The notes under the pieces are model-generated. The model did no database searches, was not told where the DNA came from, and worked only from the letters and a program-made list of their open reading frames with translations. From Enhydrobacter sp. (lineage in GTDB: Bacteria; Pseudomonadota; Alphaproteobacteria; Reyranellales; Reyranellaceae), in the NCBI RefSeq assembly GCF_030246845.1, contig NZ_CP126889.1, forward strand, positions 3,839,001-3,903,000: a stretch of 64,000 nt of DNA. The letters are read 5' to 3'. Positions within the stretch are counted from its first letter, which is position 1. Each line of letters starts with the position of its first letter. Made by a program: the position numbers and the translations under genes. Of this stretch, positions 8,404 through 18,156 are shown piece by piece.

Positions 8404-8721
8404 TTAGACGCGTTGAGGGTGGGTATCCGATCTCTTGTAGCGGAGAGTGTCAGTGACGACGTCGTCGACCCCTACAGTTGGTCGAGCGTGCCGCAAGCCG
8501 GAGATGAATTCGTTGCGCTGAATGCGGAACAACCATGCGGCGAAATTCTCGCCAGGACGAAACGATTTGCAGTCGGCCAGCGCTTTTAATGCGGTCTGCT
8601 GGACCAGCGTATCGGCGAGTCCACCGTCGCGGGTCAACGACAGGGCGTAGATGCGAAGGCGCGGCAGCATGCTCTTGAATTCGAGATCGAAATCGTTGGT
8701 CGTCATTTGGCTTCTCGACAT
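8404..8721 (-). CDS. Truncated ECF sigma factor (region 2 only)
   Basis: From MSRSQMTTNDF the protein has 105 residues. MLPRLRIYALSLTRDGGLADTLVQQTALKAL and FRPGENFAAWLFRIQRNEFIS form ECF sigma region 2, including the core-RNAP-binding helix and the -10-binding WLFxIxRN motif. Region 4 (the -35-binding helix-turn-helix), expected in the next ~60 residues, is absent: the frame stops after DTLRYKRSDTHPQRV. It is either decayed or a region-2-only variant that might bind core RNA polymerase without promoter selection. The annotated start could be 8706 or 8721. Confidence 0.65.
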   Translation of the reverse strand: MSRSQMTTNDFDLEFKSMLPRLRIYALSLTRDGGLADTLVQQTALKALADCKSFRPGENFAAWLFRIQRNEFISGLRHARPTVGVDDVVTDTLRYKRSDTHPQRV

Positions 8722-8847
8722 ATGAGTCTCCGATTTCGTATGCATTGCCGCCGATGAACCGACGTGTCGCCGGTCTAGCTCCCTTTCGATTGGCAATTGC
8801 GCGGTCCGTCGTTGACGGGTCTGCAACGGACCGCGGAAGAAGCGCGC

Positions 8848-9399
8848 CTAGGGCGTTGTGCTCTGTGGGCTGATGATGCGTCCGTTGCGATCGATGCGAT
8901 CGCCCTGCGTGTCGTAACGGAAACCATATTCGTCGCGGAAGGCTTCAATGCCCGTCGTAGCGGTGCGTGTGCCTACATAGGGTGTGGGCGACGGCATAGG
9001 GTTGTAGCCCGCGGCGTTGGCTCGTGGTGGTAAGGGCGTTTGGCTGTACTGGTCACGATAGCGTCGAGCATCGATCTCTCGCGTCACGCAGTTGTCGTAG
9101 CGTTGCGTGCCTCGCCCGAGGCCATAGCTGTAACAGGCCTGACGTGCGTCTTCGCTCAAGCGTGCTTCGGGGTAGTCGCGATTCGCGCGTCCGGCCGCCC
9201 GAGCGCTTGATTCGTTCCGGACACAACGATCGAAGGCCGGGGTGCCGGAGGCAAAGCCATAGTCGAGGCAGTTTCGCTCCGATGCCGTCGGGGTGCTCGC
9301 GACGCTTGACGACATGGAAGTCTGCCGGTCGTATGGACCCGCACAAGCGGCCGCGATCAGGCCGACCGACAGCGCCGCAAACAGTTTGGGATTGAACAT
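8848..9399 (-). CDS. Lipoprotein of unknown function (paralogue of 374-796)
   Basis: The start at 9399 (MFNPKLFAALSVG) is supported by an AGGAGGATCC ribosome-binding site directly upstream. It makes 183 residues with lipobox LIAAACAG. The mature part has SERNCLDYGFASGTPAFDRC, RQACYSYGLGRGTQRYDNC and VTREIDARRYRDQ, each ending near a Cys, like a repeated Cys-spaced unit. It ends in YDTQGDRIDRNGRIISPQ. The paralogue at 374-796 is shorter by about 40 residues in the middle. Upstream sequence similarity extends beyond the start in both copies. Confidence 0.75.
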   Translation of the reverse strand: MFNPKLFAALSVGLIAAACAGPYDRQTSMSSSVASTPTASERNCLDYGFASGTPAFDRCVRNESSARAAGRANRDYPEARLSEDARQACYSYGLGRGTQRYDNCVTREIDARRYRDQYSQTPLPPRANAAGYNPMPSPTPYVGTRTATTGIEAFRDEYGFRYDTQGDRIDRNGRIISPQSTTP

Positions 9400-9853
9400 T
9401 TGGATCCTCCTGAAAATTCGTCTGCTTCGATATGCCTTGGAGGTCGCCATACAAAAGGCGGTGTCGAGGAGAGCCTCCTTGCGACACCGGATCCCAGCGG
9501 GTGAACTCGTCCTAAGCGAGATTCGACGGGACTGGCGGACGCAGACATCAATGACTAGCAGCAGGACAGGAGTCTGTTCGGTATTGATCACATTCCCGAA
9601 TTATTCATGGGACGTCGAACACCCCACTACACCCAGACACATCTGAGCAGGCAAGCCTTGTCATCTTCCTGTCGTTTGAAACGACAGGGTCAGTAGTCTG
9701 ACCTCTGGAAACCGGATCGTTCGAAACTAGGACTTGGCCGTCTTGTCGGTGGTGGTTTTCACGCTCAGCACCCTTCCGCTCGAATTTGCAACGGCGCATC
9801 ATCAACGATGCCATCAAGAACAGCGCAACTCGCTCGATTCTGGAGGTTACCTC
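9400..9853. other. Intergenic region with conserved leader upstream of the lipoprotein
   Basis: The part nearest the lipoprotein (about 9400-9592) is clearly related to 797-990 upstream of the paralogue. Shared blocks include gtcgaggagagc, tggcggacgcagacat versus ggcggacgcagacatt, and gagtctgttcg(g/c)tattga. The rest, 9600-9853, holds no recognised gene. Confidence 0.5.
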
Positions 9854-10090
9854 ATGTCCGACAAAGAGATGGATTCCGCAGCCTCTTTACGACAGCGCCA
9901 GCTAGCGCTTTCGAGGTGGGACAACGAAGGGGGAGCCGGACCTCGTGGACCGCAAGGCGCATCGGTGCCTGCGGAAACGCCGTCCGAGATCCCTCAATTG
10001 ACGAATGCCCAGCTGGTGCAGCTCCGCATTCGCGTAATAGCGCTGGAGAATTTGGTGATCGCGTTGCTCGCCGAGGCGTCGGAGCGGTAG
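9854..10090 (+). CDS. Conserved hypothetical protein
   Basis: The start at MSDKEMDSAAS gives 78 residues; the frame opens earlier at 9734 but that part is not protein-like. Features are LRQRQLALSRWDNEGGAGPRG followed by a Pro-rich linker and a C-terminal helix, LVQLRIRVIALENLVIALLAEAS, typical of a coiled-coil or amphipathic anchor. Similar short proteins with the RQRQxALSRWDNEGGA motif occur in rhizobial genomes, to my recollection. The function is unknown. Confidence 0.6.
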   Translation: MSDKEMDSAASLRQRQLALSRWDNEGGAGPRGPQGASVPAETPSEIPQLTNAQLVQLRIRVIALENLVIALLAEASER

Positions 10091-10108
10091 GTCGGCGTTG
10101 CCCGCGAA

Positions 10109-10234
10109 ATGGCGACCTACATCTTGCCGAAGCCGGGCTTCACCCCCCCCAATCCGCTGACGGTTCAGGCCGCGGCTCGCATGATCGATCTTGTTGAAAG
10201 AGCCGGTCATTTCCGGGCCGCGACGCCTTCATAA
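10109..10234 (+). CDS. Possible 41-residue protein
   Basis: A short frame (starts MATYILPKPGFTPPNP, then TVQAAARMIDLVERAG) lies 18 bp downstream of the previous gene on the same strand. The helical second half is plausible, but support is limited to composition and position. Confidence 0.3.
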   Translation: MATYILPKPGFTPPNPLTVQAAARMIDLVERAGHFRAATPS

Positions 10235-10442
10235 ACAGGCCGGGCGTTTGCCCCGCGTTCGACGAAATCACGTTGCCGATCAGATTTTTGGGCATGGGCT
10301 GTTCGTCGATAATACCGGGCGCCGGGCTTCAATGTCGGGTCTGGCATCCCCATATCTGCCGTGGTCCGGCGCTCGTTTCGATACCGGCGCACACGCATCT
10401 CCGCTCCTGGAGATGCTGGTCCACCCCGAGAAAGGGGCATCC

Positions 10443-11126
10443 ATGACAATCCGATCTCACTACACCGCCGCGAGCTTGATCAAGAGCGGCGCAACCGCCC
10501 CTGCCGACGCGAAACAGGACGAAGGGCCGCCCGACAATTGCAAAAGCGAGGATACCGAGTCCGTCGAACACCAGTCGCTGGCGGAACCCGAAAACACCGA
10601 TCTTGAACGACGCGTTCTTGCCCATGAGCGCATACTCCAGGCGCTGATAGCGCACATGGCGGAGTCCGAACCCGAGTTCGTCGAGAGGCTGGATTCGGTC
10701 TTCGGCGGGCCAATGCGGATGAGCCGTCGTGAGCACGACTATACCGATACCGATGCCTACGCCGACCGTTTCATCCGAGGAATCCGGCGGCTCGATGACC
10801 CTCCGGAGAAGGTGGCCGCGCCCCGCGCGCCCGATGCGCCACGATCGGCGGACCTCGATCCGGTCCCATACATGGTCGAACAGCCGGAGATCGTCCCGAC
10901 CCTTCTTCTGTTGGCCCGCAGAGCCGGCGTTTGGGAGGTAACCAAGGATGGCGTTTTCTACGGCCACTATTATGAGCAGCAACCGGCGTTTGACGCCATG
11001 AACGCGGCGGCCCGGACTATCGTGGCGAATGGCGGGTCCGCCGACATTTTGCTTCGTGGCGAAAGGCCACGACGGCAGTCGTCGATCGTGCCGGGCCCTT
11101 CAGATCCGGTGAGGCCTGTAGTGTAA
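10443..11126 (+). CDS. Hypothetical protein with DUF2188-like C-terminal domain
   Basis: The start at 10443 (MTIRSHYTAASLIKSG) gives 227 residues; the in-frame extension to 10191 is not protein-like. A central coiled region (LERRVLAHERILQALIAHMAES) is followed by an acidic linker and a C-terminal domain, GVWEVTKDGVFYGHYYEQQPAF...AARTIVANGGSADI. This resembles small beta-beta-alpha DUF2188-type domains (W-V-K-DG-x-Y, then an Ala-rich helix). No signal peptide. The function is unknown; two-module architecture is inferred. Confidence 0.6.
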   Translation: MTIRSHYTAASLIKSGATAPADAKQDEGPPDNCKSEDTESVEHQSLAEPENTDLERRVLAHERILQALIAHMAESEPEFVERLDSVFGGPMRMSRREHDYTDTDAYADRFIRGIRRLDDPPEKVAAPRAPDAPRSADLDPVPYMVEQPEIVPTLLLLARRAGVWEVTKDGVFYGHYYEQQPAFDAMNAAARTIVANGGSADILLRGERPRRQSSIVPGPSDPVRPVV

Positions 11127-11215
11127 GCGGCTCGAGGCCTGGACCAAAGGCGGGTCGCGCCAGCTGATCGTCAGCCGATACCGAGGCCGGGTCAGCCGAT
11201 ACCGAGGCCGGACGG

Positions 11216-12244
11216 TCATCCTGCCACCTTCTCCACGTCGCGGAAGCGCACCAGCCGGCCGGAGGCCTCGTCCCACAGCGTCAGCCATGGTGCGCGCAAG
11301 GCGCCAGGGATGCTGAGGGGTCTTATCGGCAACAGGGCGTGCACCGCTTCATGTGCTGCGCGAAGCCGATAGCTCGGTATGCGCGGATTGAGGTGATGAA
11401 CGTGATGGAAGCCGATGTTGCCGGTCAGCCAGTGCAGGAAGGGCGGCAGGCCGAACCAGGATGAGCCTTGCAGGGCCGCATCGGCAAAGCTCCAGTCACC
11501 CTTGGCGGTCCAGCGTGCGGCCTCGAAACGATGCTGCACCGAAAACAGCCACACGCCCGCGATCGAGGCCACGACCATGATGGGCAGGTGGATGAGCAGA
11601 ACCTCCCGCCAGCCAAACAGCACGACCAGCGCGCCGAAAGCCGCGGCTAGCGCCAGGTTGGTGAGATGCACCGACCATCGCTCGCGTTTCCAGGCCTTCG
11701 GCGTGTCGAACGGCAGCCGATAGAGCAGCACGAAGACCAGCGGTGGCAGCAGCACGTTGGCGATCAGGGGATGGCGCGGCAAGCGGTAGAGAATGCGTTG
11801 CCGGGGCGACAGCGCCGAATAGGCGCGCACCGTCAGACAGGACGAATAGATGTCGGCGCCGCCGCCCTTGCGGTCGAGGTTGTTCCAGTCAGCGTGATGC
11901 AGTCCGTGTTGGCGCCCCCAGTTGGCGAACGGCGTCAGCGTGATCAGGCTGCACAACCGGCCGACCATCGCATTGGCCCGGCGCGAGGCGAAGAATGAAC
12001 CGTGACCGCAGTCGTGCTGGATGATGAAGATGCGCACCAGAAGGGTGCCAGTCGGCACGGCGAGGGCAAGTGTCAGCGGATAGGAGATCGGGAAGACGAG
12101 ATACATTGCCACGCACGCGGCAACGAACGGACCGAAGGAAGTCAGGAGCTGCAACGCGCCTCGTTCAGCGATCGGCTGTGCGAAGGCGGCTGCCGCCTGT
12201 CGTACCTCGACTCCCGAGCGAACATGAGTCCGTTCGGTCTCCAT
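11216..12244 (-). CDS. Membrane fatty acid desaturase
   Basis: A 342-residue integral membrane di-iron desaturase. It introduces double bonds into acyl chains, probably of membrane lipids, and so tunes fluidity. All three histidine boxes are present: HDCGH (about residue 77), HGLHH (about 113) and HHVHH (about 276). Hydrophobic segments lie at about 35-75, 160-180 and 195-235. The topology and length fit the DesA/omega-6-type family. Substrate and regiospecificity cannot be read from sequence. It stands alone, 160 bp upstream of a cold-shock remnant, so both flanks relate to temperature or stress. Confidence 0.9.
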   Translation of the reverse strand: METERTHVRSGVEVRQAAAAFAQPIAERGALQLLTSFGPFVAACVAMYLVFPISYPLTLALAVPTGTLLVRIFIIQHDCGHGSFFASRRANAMVGRLCSLITLTPFANWGRQHGLHHADWNNLDRKGGGADIYSSCLTVRAYSALSPRQRILYRLPRHPLIANVLLPPLVFVLLYRLPFDTPKAWKRERWSVHLTNLALAAAFGALVVLFGWREVLLIHLPIMVVASIAGVWLFSVQHRFEAARWTAKGDWSFADAALQGSSWFGLPPFLHWLTGNIGFHHVHHLNPRIPSYRLRAAHEAVHALLPIRPLSIPGALRAPWLTLWDEASGRLVRFRDVEKVAG

Positions 12245-12412
12245 GAGGGGGTCCTTTTTGCGAGTATCGCCACGCGTTACATGGGGATTCCCGCGCCGGT
12301 GCGCAACGTCCTTGCAGACAGAGTGACTTGCTCCCGAGACAAATGCGAATTCGACGGCCTACCCGCGGGGCATGCTAGCATGTCCATGTTGTGAAAGGAT
12401 TTTCCCAAAACT

Positions 12413-12553
12413 ACGGCGACCGTGAGGTTCTTCAACATCAACCGGGTTTGACTTCATCCAGCCGGTTGGTGGCCTTCGTCCATATCGGTGCCGTCGAGCG
12501 CCGGCCTCAATCATCTGGTCGAGGGGCGAAAGATCCAGTTCAACCTGGTTGTC
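12413..12553 (+). pseudogene. CspA-type cold-shock protein remnant
   Basis: A cold-shock domain can be read through three frames in order: ATVRFFNINR, then GFDFIQPVGG, then FVHIGAVERR, then AGLNHLVEGRKIQF. These match the RNP1-like (KGFGFI), RNP2-like (VFVHISAVE) and C-terminal (GLxxLxEGQxVxF) parts of CspA. Frame changes interrupt it, and the expected ATG is replaced by ACG. It is a dead gene. Confidence 0.7.
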
Positions 12554-12610
12554 TGGCTTCCCGACTTCACGAGGAGGCTCTGTGCCCGCGACGACAAGAA
12601 GCAACGGATT

Positions 12611-14239
<1,629 letters not shown>

Positions 14240-14281
14240 GTTCTTGTTCCTTGTTTGAATGCCTCGACAATTCGATTGGTG

Positions 14282-14507
14282 TTACACCGCTTTCTTCTTG
14301 GCGTTGGCGACACCCGGGTTCTCGATGACGCATCCGATTTCGTTCATGATTAGGAGATCCTCACCATCGAACTTGATCTCGGAGCCCGACCACTTGTCGA
14401 ACAGGATGCGGTCGCCCGGACCGACGGCGGCGATCTCGCCCTTCATTGGCTTTTCCCGGTCGGTATCAGAAATGATGATCCGCCGGTCGTCTTGCCTTCA
14501 GGCAGGG
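14282..14507 (-). pseudogene. groES: groES (10 kDa co-chaperonin) remnant
   Basis: Reading toward groEL, the C-terminal part is clear: ISDTDREKPMKGEIAAVGPG, then DRILFDKWSGSEIKFDGED, LLIMNEIGCVIENPG and a stop. About 15 residues normally between GPG and DRILF (the mobile insert with a GKxxPxxVKxGD pattern) are missing. The N-terminal part (LPEGKTTGG) is in another frame, so a frameshift also exists. The gene stops at the IS1380 insertion, where no GroES N-terminus continues. It lies directly upstream of groEL, as in a groESL operon. Confidence 0.75.
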
Positions 14508-14511
14508 TTAG

Positions 14512-16149
14512 CCCGGATATCTCAAAGGAGAGAGGTGCATCGGAGGGCTGACTCTGAGAAAGTTGTTTTGCGACAACGACTTTATCCGAGAAAGGAAGCC
14601 GCTCCGATGCCGACAGAGTGTATTGCGGATTTGTTTGGATTTGCACCTGTTGAAAGGCGGGCGGTGGTTGCGTCGTTCGACGGCGGGTCGATCACACCGG
14701 ACGCCGGCGGGCTGTTGCTGGGAGCGACGGATCGGGCGCTCGGACTGATCGATCGGTTAGCCGGCTGCTTTAGGGACTTTCGAGACCCGTCGCTGGTCGA
14801 GCACGCGGTGCGGACGCTGGTGGGGCAGCGGGTGTACGGGCTGGCGCTGGGCTACGAGGACCTCAACGACCACGACCATCTGCGCCACGATCGGCTGTTT
14901 GCGGTGCTGGCGGGCAAGCTCACGGCGCGCCGCCGGGACTGCGCGCCGGTGGCCGGCAAGAGCACGCTGAACCGGCTGGAACTGAGCGGGCCTGGGCGCT
15001 CGCTGTACCACAAGATCGACCACGACCCGGCGGCGATCGAGCGGCTGTTCGTGGCGGTGTTTGTGGAGGCGCACAAGCGGGCGCCGTCGCAGATCGTGCT
15101 CGACCTGGACGCCACCGACGATCCGCTGCACGGTGAGCAGGAGGGGCGGTTTTTCCACGGCTACTACGACGGCTATTGCTACCTGCCGCTCTACATCTTC
15201 TGCGGCCGTCATCTGCTGGCGGCCAAGCTGCGACGCTCCAACATCGATGCCTCGGCGGGGGCGGCGGAGGAGGTGGCGCGGATCGTGGCGCAGCTCCGCC
15301 GACACTGGCCACGGGTGCAAATCCTGCTGCGGGCCGATTCGGGCTTCGCTCGCGAGTCGCTGATGGCCTGGTGCGAGGCCAACGGGGTGGACTACCTCTT
15401 CGGCCTGGCGCGCAACGTTCGGCTGGCGGGCGAGATCGAGGCCGAGTTGGCGGCCGCCCAGGCCGAAAGCCGGCGGACCGGTCGGCCGGCCCGCCGCTTC
15501 AAGGACTTCCTGTGGTCGACGCGCGACAGCTGGAGCAGCAGGCGACGGGTCATCGCCAAGGCGGAATGGACGCACGGCGAGGCCAACCCGCGCTTCGTGG
15601 TGACCTCGCTGAAGGGCGGCAAGGCCCGGGCGATCTACGAGAAGCTGTACTGCGCGCGCGGCGACATGGAGAACCGCCTCAAGGAGTGCCAGGGCGAGCT
15701 GTTCGCCGACCGTACCTCGGCCGCCACCATGTGCGCCAACCAGCTGCGCCTGTGGTTTGCCTCGATGGCTTATGTGCTGCTCTGCGCCTTGCGCCGCATC
15801 GGGCTCAGGCACACCCGCTTCGCCCAGGCGAGCTGCGGCTCGATCCGCCTGGCGCTGCTCAAGATCGGGGCGCTGATCACCATCAGCGTGCGACGCATCA
15901 GGCTCGCCATGGCCTCGGCCTGGCCCAACCAGCGCTCCTTCAAGCAGGCCTGGATCTCACTCGCTGCCGCCGCCCGCTGACGACCCAGACAGCGCATAGG
16001 CCACATTCGCCCAGATAGCGTCGCAGCCCGCGGCGTGTTGCCGCTCGCCCGCGTTCACGCCCGCTCCCTCTTCGCCGCATCCACGCGGGCCACCATCTTC
16101 GACTGCCCGCCGATCATGACGTCAGAGATGATGGTTTGAGAAATCCGGG
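14512..16149 (+). mobile_element. IS1380 family insertion sequence, complete
   Basis: About 1638 bp with inverted repeats cccggatatctcaaa (14512-14526) and tttgagaaatccggg (16135-16149). It is flanked by a perfect 4-bp direct repeat TTAG (14508-14511 and 16150-16153), the duplication size of this family. One intact transposase lies inside. It separates the groES remnant from the sequence now at 16150. Confidence 0.88.
14607..15980 (+). CDS. IS1380 family transposase
   Basis: The start at MPTECIADLFGF (preceded by AGGAAG) gives 457 residues. Typical family blocks are visible: the N-terminal VASFDGGSITPDAGGLLLG, the first catalytic Asp in QIVLDLDATDDPLHG, the second in ILLRADSGFARESLMAWCE, and a C-terminal YCARGDMENRLKECQ containing the catalytic Glu. 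The frame is uninterrupted, so the enzyme is probably functional. The longer upstream frame to 14259 crosses the inverted repeat and is not coding. Confidence 0.92.
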   Translation: MPTECIADLFGFAPVERRAVVASFDGGSITPDAGGLLLGATDRALGLIDRLAGCFRDFRDPSLVEHAVRTLVGQRVYGLALGYEDLNDHDHLRHDRLFAVLAGKLTARRRDCAPVAGKSTLNRLELSGPGRSLYHKIDHDPAAIERLFVAVFVEAHKRAPSQIVLDLDATDDPLHGEQEGRFFHGYYDGYCYLPLYIFCGRHLLAAKLRRSNIDASAGAAEEVARIVAQLRRHWPRVQILLRADSGFARESLMAWCEANGVDYLFGLARNVRLAGEIEAELAAAQAESRRTGRPARRFKDFLWSTRDSWSSRRRVIAKAEWTHGEANPRFVVTSLKGGKARAIYEKLYCARGDMENRLKECQGELFADRTSAATMCANQLRLWFASMAYVLLCALRRIGLRHTRFAQASCGSIRLALLKIGALITISVRRIRLAMASAWPNQRSFKQAWISLAAAAR

Positions 16150-16359
16150 TTAGCTCGGCGAACTTCAAGGCGATCGATCGCGCAGCGGCCTGAATTTGGC
16201 GTCCCTCTCCAAATTTTTGGAGCATTGGGGGCGGGCGCTCAGGCGCTCGCGATGCAATAGCTGCTAGAGAAATGGTGATATTTGACCAGCGAACAAGCGA
16301 TATCTGCTTGAAATGATTCAAGCTACTCGTTTTTCCCGTCGTCGCGGGCAGAACCGGCC

Positions 16360-16680
16360 TTAATCCCGGCCGTCCGCTTCCACGACGGCGGCCCATTCCA
16401 CGGGATCGACCTGCACCACGTGATGCGTGTCGCTTGTCGTCGACAGCGCGGGCAGATGTAGCAGCGTCGCGGTGCGCCGGAAGGCCACGAAGGACAGGCC
16501 AGGAATCTCCTCTTCCTCGATCACAAGGCGATAAGTTCCGGCGGGCTGCGGCGTATCCAGCGCGGACAGCACGAAGGAGTGCCGGAACGTGATCACGGTC
16601 TCGGTAGTGCGCATGTCGTCATTATACGCGCCTACGTCATACGCGCCTACGTCTGGTGTCCCAGACATGTTGTTGGCCAA
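16360..16680 (-). CDS. Conserved hypothetical protein
   Basis: Starts either at 16680 (106 residues) or, more likely, at the Met at 16614 (MRTTETVITFRHSFVL, 84 residues). The core, TFRHSFVLSALDTPQPAGTY, RLVIEEEEIPGLSFVAFRR and HHVVQVDPVEWAA, has a beta-sheet pattern that I associate with short rhizobial orphan proteins. The N-terminal extension consists of a duplicated VGAY unit from a 15-bp tandem duplication (about 16624-16653), which argues for the shorter form. The function is unknown. Confidence 0.65.
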   Translation of the reverse strand: MANNMSGTPDVGAYDVGAYNDDMRTTETVITFRHSFVLSALDTPQPAGTYRLVIEEEEIPGLSFVAFRRTATLLHLPALSTTSDTHHVVQVDPVEWAAVVEADGRD

Positions 16681-17115
16681 ACGGGGACGTCGTACCTAGG
16701 CGGGGCGCGAAAAGACGAGTTCCAGCTCAGCTATCGTGGCCATAAAGCAGCAGGCGTTCCAAGTCCATCCGGAGTCCGTCGCGGCGCTAATGGAAGGAGG
16801 CCATGACCGCACCTTCGGAATGCTGATCTCCTAGCGGTCTGCTTGCCGGATCGAGAAGTTGCGCCAACTCTGTCCGACGATTATTTCCAGGAAAAGAGCG
16901 CGTCGCGCCTTCATTCTTCCATGGGCAGACCCCATATTGGGCAAAGCTGCGCGCAGGGGTGAGTGACGCGCTTTGGTGGTCAGGCCCCGCTCCGGGGATC
17001 GCGCCCTCCCCGGAAAGGGGACCAGCATAATGATGGATGCCAATCGTAAGGCGGCGAGCCTGGCGCAAACCGGGCTCGTGGTCAGGCTCGGACCTGCCGT
17101 GCGCTGACGGCCGAT
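16681..17115. other. Intergenic stretch without a supported gene
   Basis: Minus-strand frames overlap the start of the glucan synthase remnant but look like shadows. No repeat, IS end or RNA gene is recognised. Confidence 0.35.
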
Positions 17116-18147
17116 ATGCCAGGCGCGTTCAGATCCTTCGTATCGCGCTACTTCGGGCGCGACAGATTGGACTCTGTCCGCGATGATGAAAGTCCCATCT
17201 GCAGCGAGCTGTTCAGTGTTGAGCGACTGGAGCAGCATGCGCAGAGCCTTGCAGCCAGCCAACCTGTTCACTTGGGCAAAGCCGCCGGCAGGTCTCTCGT
17301 CTCCCGTCTCCGCGACAACGAACGCGTGTTGCTCGGTGCTTATCGCACGATTGCCGCCACTGCCGTTGAGGGTCGACCCATGGCGCCGGCTGCCGAATGG
17401 CTGCTCGACAATTTTCACCTGGTCGAGCAACAGATTCGAGAAGTCCGCACTGACCTGCCGGAGAGTTACTATCGCGAGTTGCCGAAGCTGAGCGACGGCC
17501 CGCTCACCGGCTACCCCCGTATGTTCGGACTGGCCCGAGCCTTTGTGGCCCATACCGATAGCCGATTCGACCCGGACACGCTGACGCTTCGTGCGTGCCT
17601 ATCATGCTGGTTCAGCCGCTCACAATCGGCGAGTTGTGGGCCGTCGCCACCACGCTCCGTATCGTGTTGATCGAAAACCTGCGAAGATCGGCCAAACTCA
17701 TCGTGAGCCGCTGGTTCGAGCGGGAACAAGCCGATCTCGTCGCAGACCGTCTACTGGGCGTGAAGGATCGCACGCCTGATCCCGCAGCGCTGAGACCGTA
17801 CGAACGATTGTCCCTGTCTAACGGATTTCTGGTCCAGCTCGTGCAGAGACTGCGCGAGCTGGATCCTGACGCAATACCGGCAGTTGGATGGCTCGGGAAG
17901 CACCTGGCGCAGAAGGGAACGAATTCCGACGAGCTGGTGCGCCGTGAGCACCAGCTTCAGGGTGCTGCCAACGTCACGGTCCGCAATATCATTACCAGCA
18001 TGCGCCTGATCTCGGACGTCGATTGGGCCACTCTTTTCGAGTTCGTGAGTCCCGTCGACGAAGTATTGCGCACAAACGGCGTTTTCGCAGACTTGGATTT
18101 CGCTACCCGCAACCTCTACCGCGACGCTGTCGAACAGCTCGCGCAAT
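17116..18147 (+). pseudogene. Cyclic beta-1,2-glucan synthase (NdvB/ChvB) N-terminal remnant
   Basis: Two consecutive frames carry the N-terminus of the very large cyclic glucan synthase family. The first has PICSELFSVERLEQHAQSLA, AAEWLLDNFHLVEQQIREVR and YRELPKLSDGPLTGYPRMFG. The second has VQPLTIGELWAVATTLRIVL, ENLRRSAKLIVSRWFE and NVTVRNIITSMRLISDVDW. Around 17590-17620 at least two frame changes occur. Only about 340 of roughly 2800 residues remain; the sequence breaks at caattg, next to IS256 copy A. The native enzyme makes periplasmic glucans for osmotic adaptation and host interaction in rhizobia. Confidence 0.75.
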
Positions 18148-18156
18148 TGTAGTTAT

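Noticed and set aside
14757..15812. Long minus-strand frame opposite the IS1380 transposase
   Set aside because: It is Arg/His/Leu-rich low-complexity shadow of an intact transposase, with no motif.
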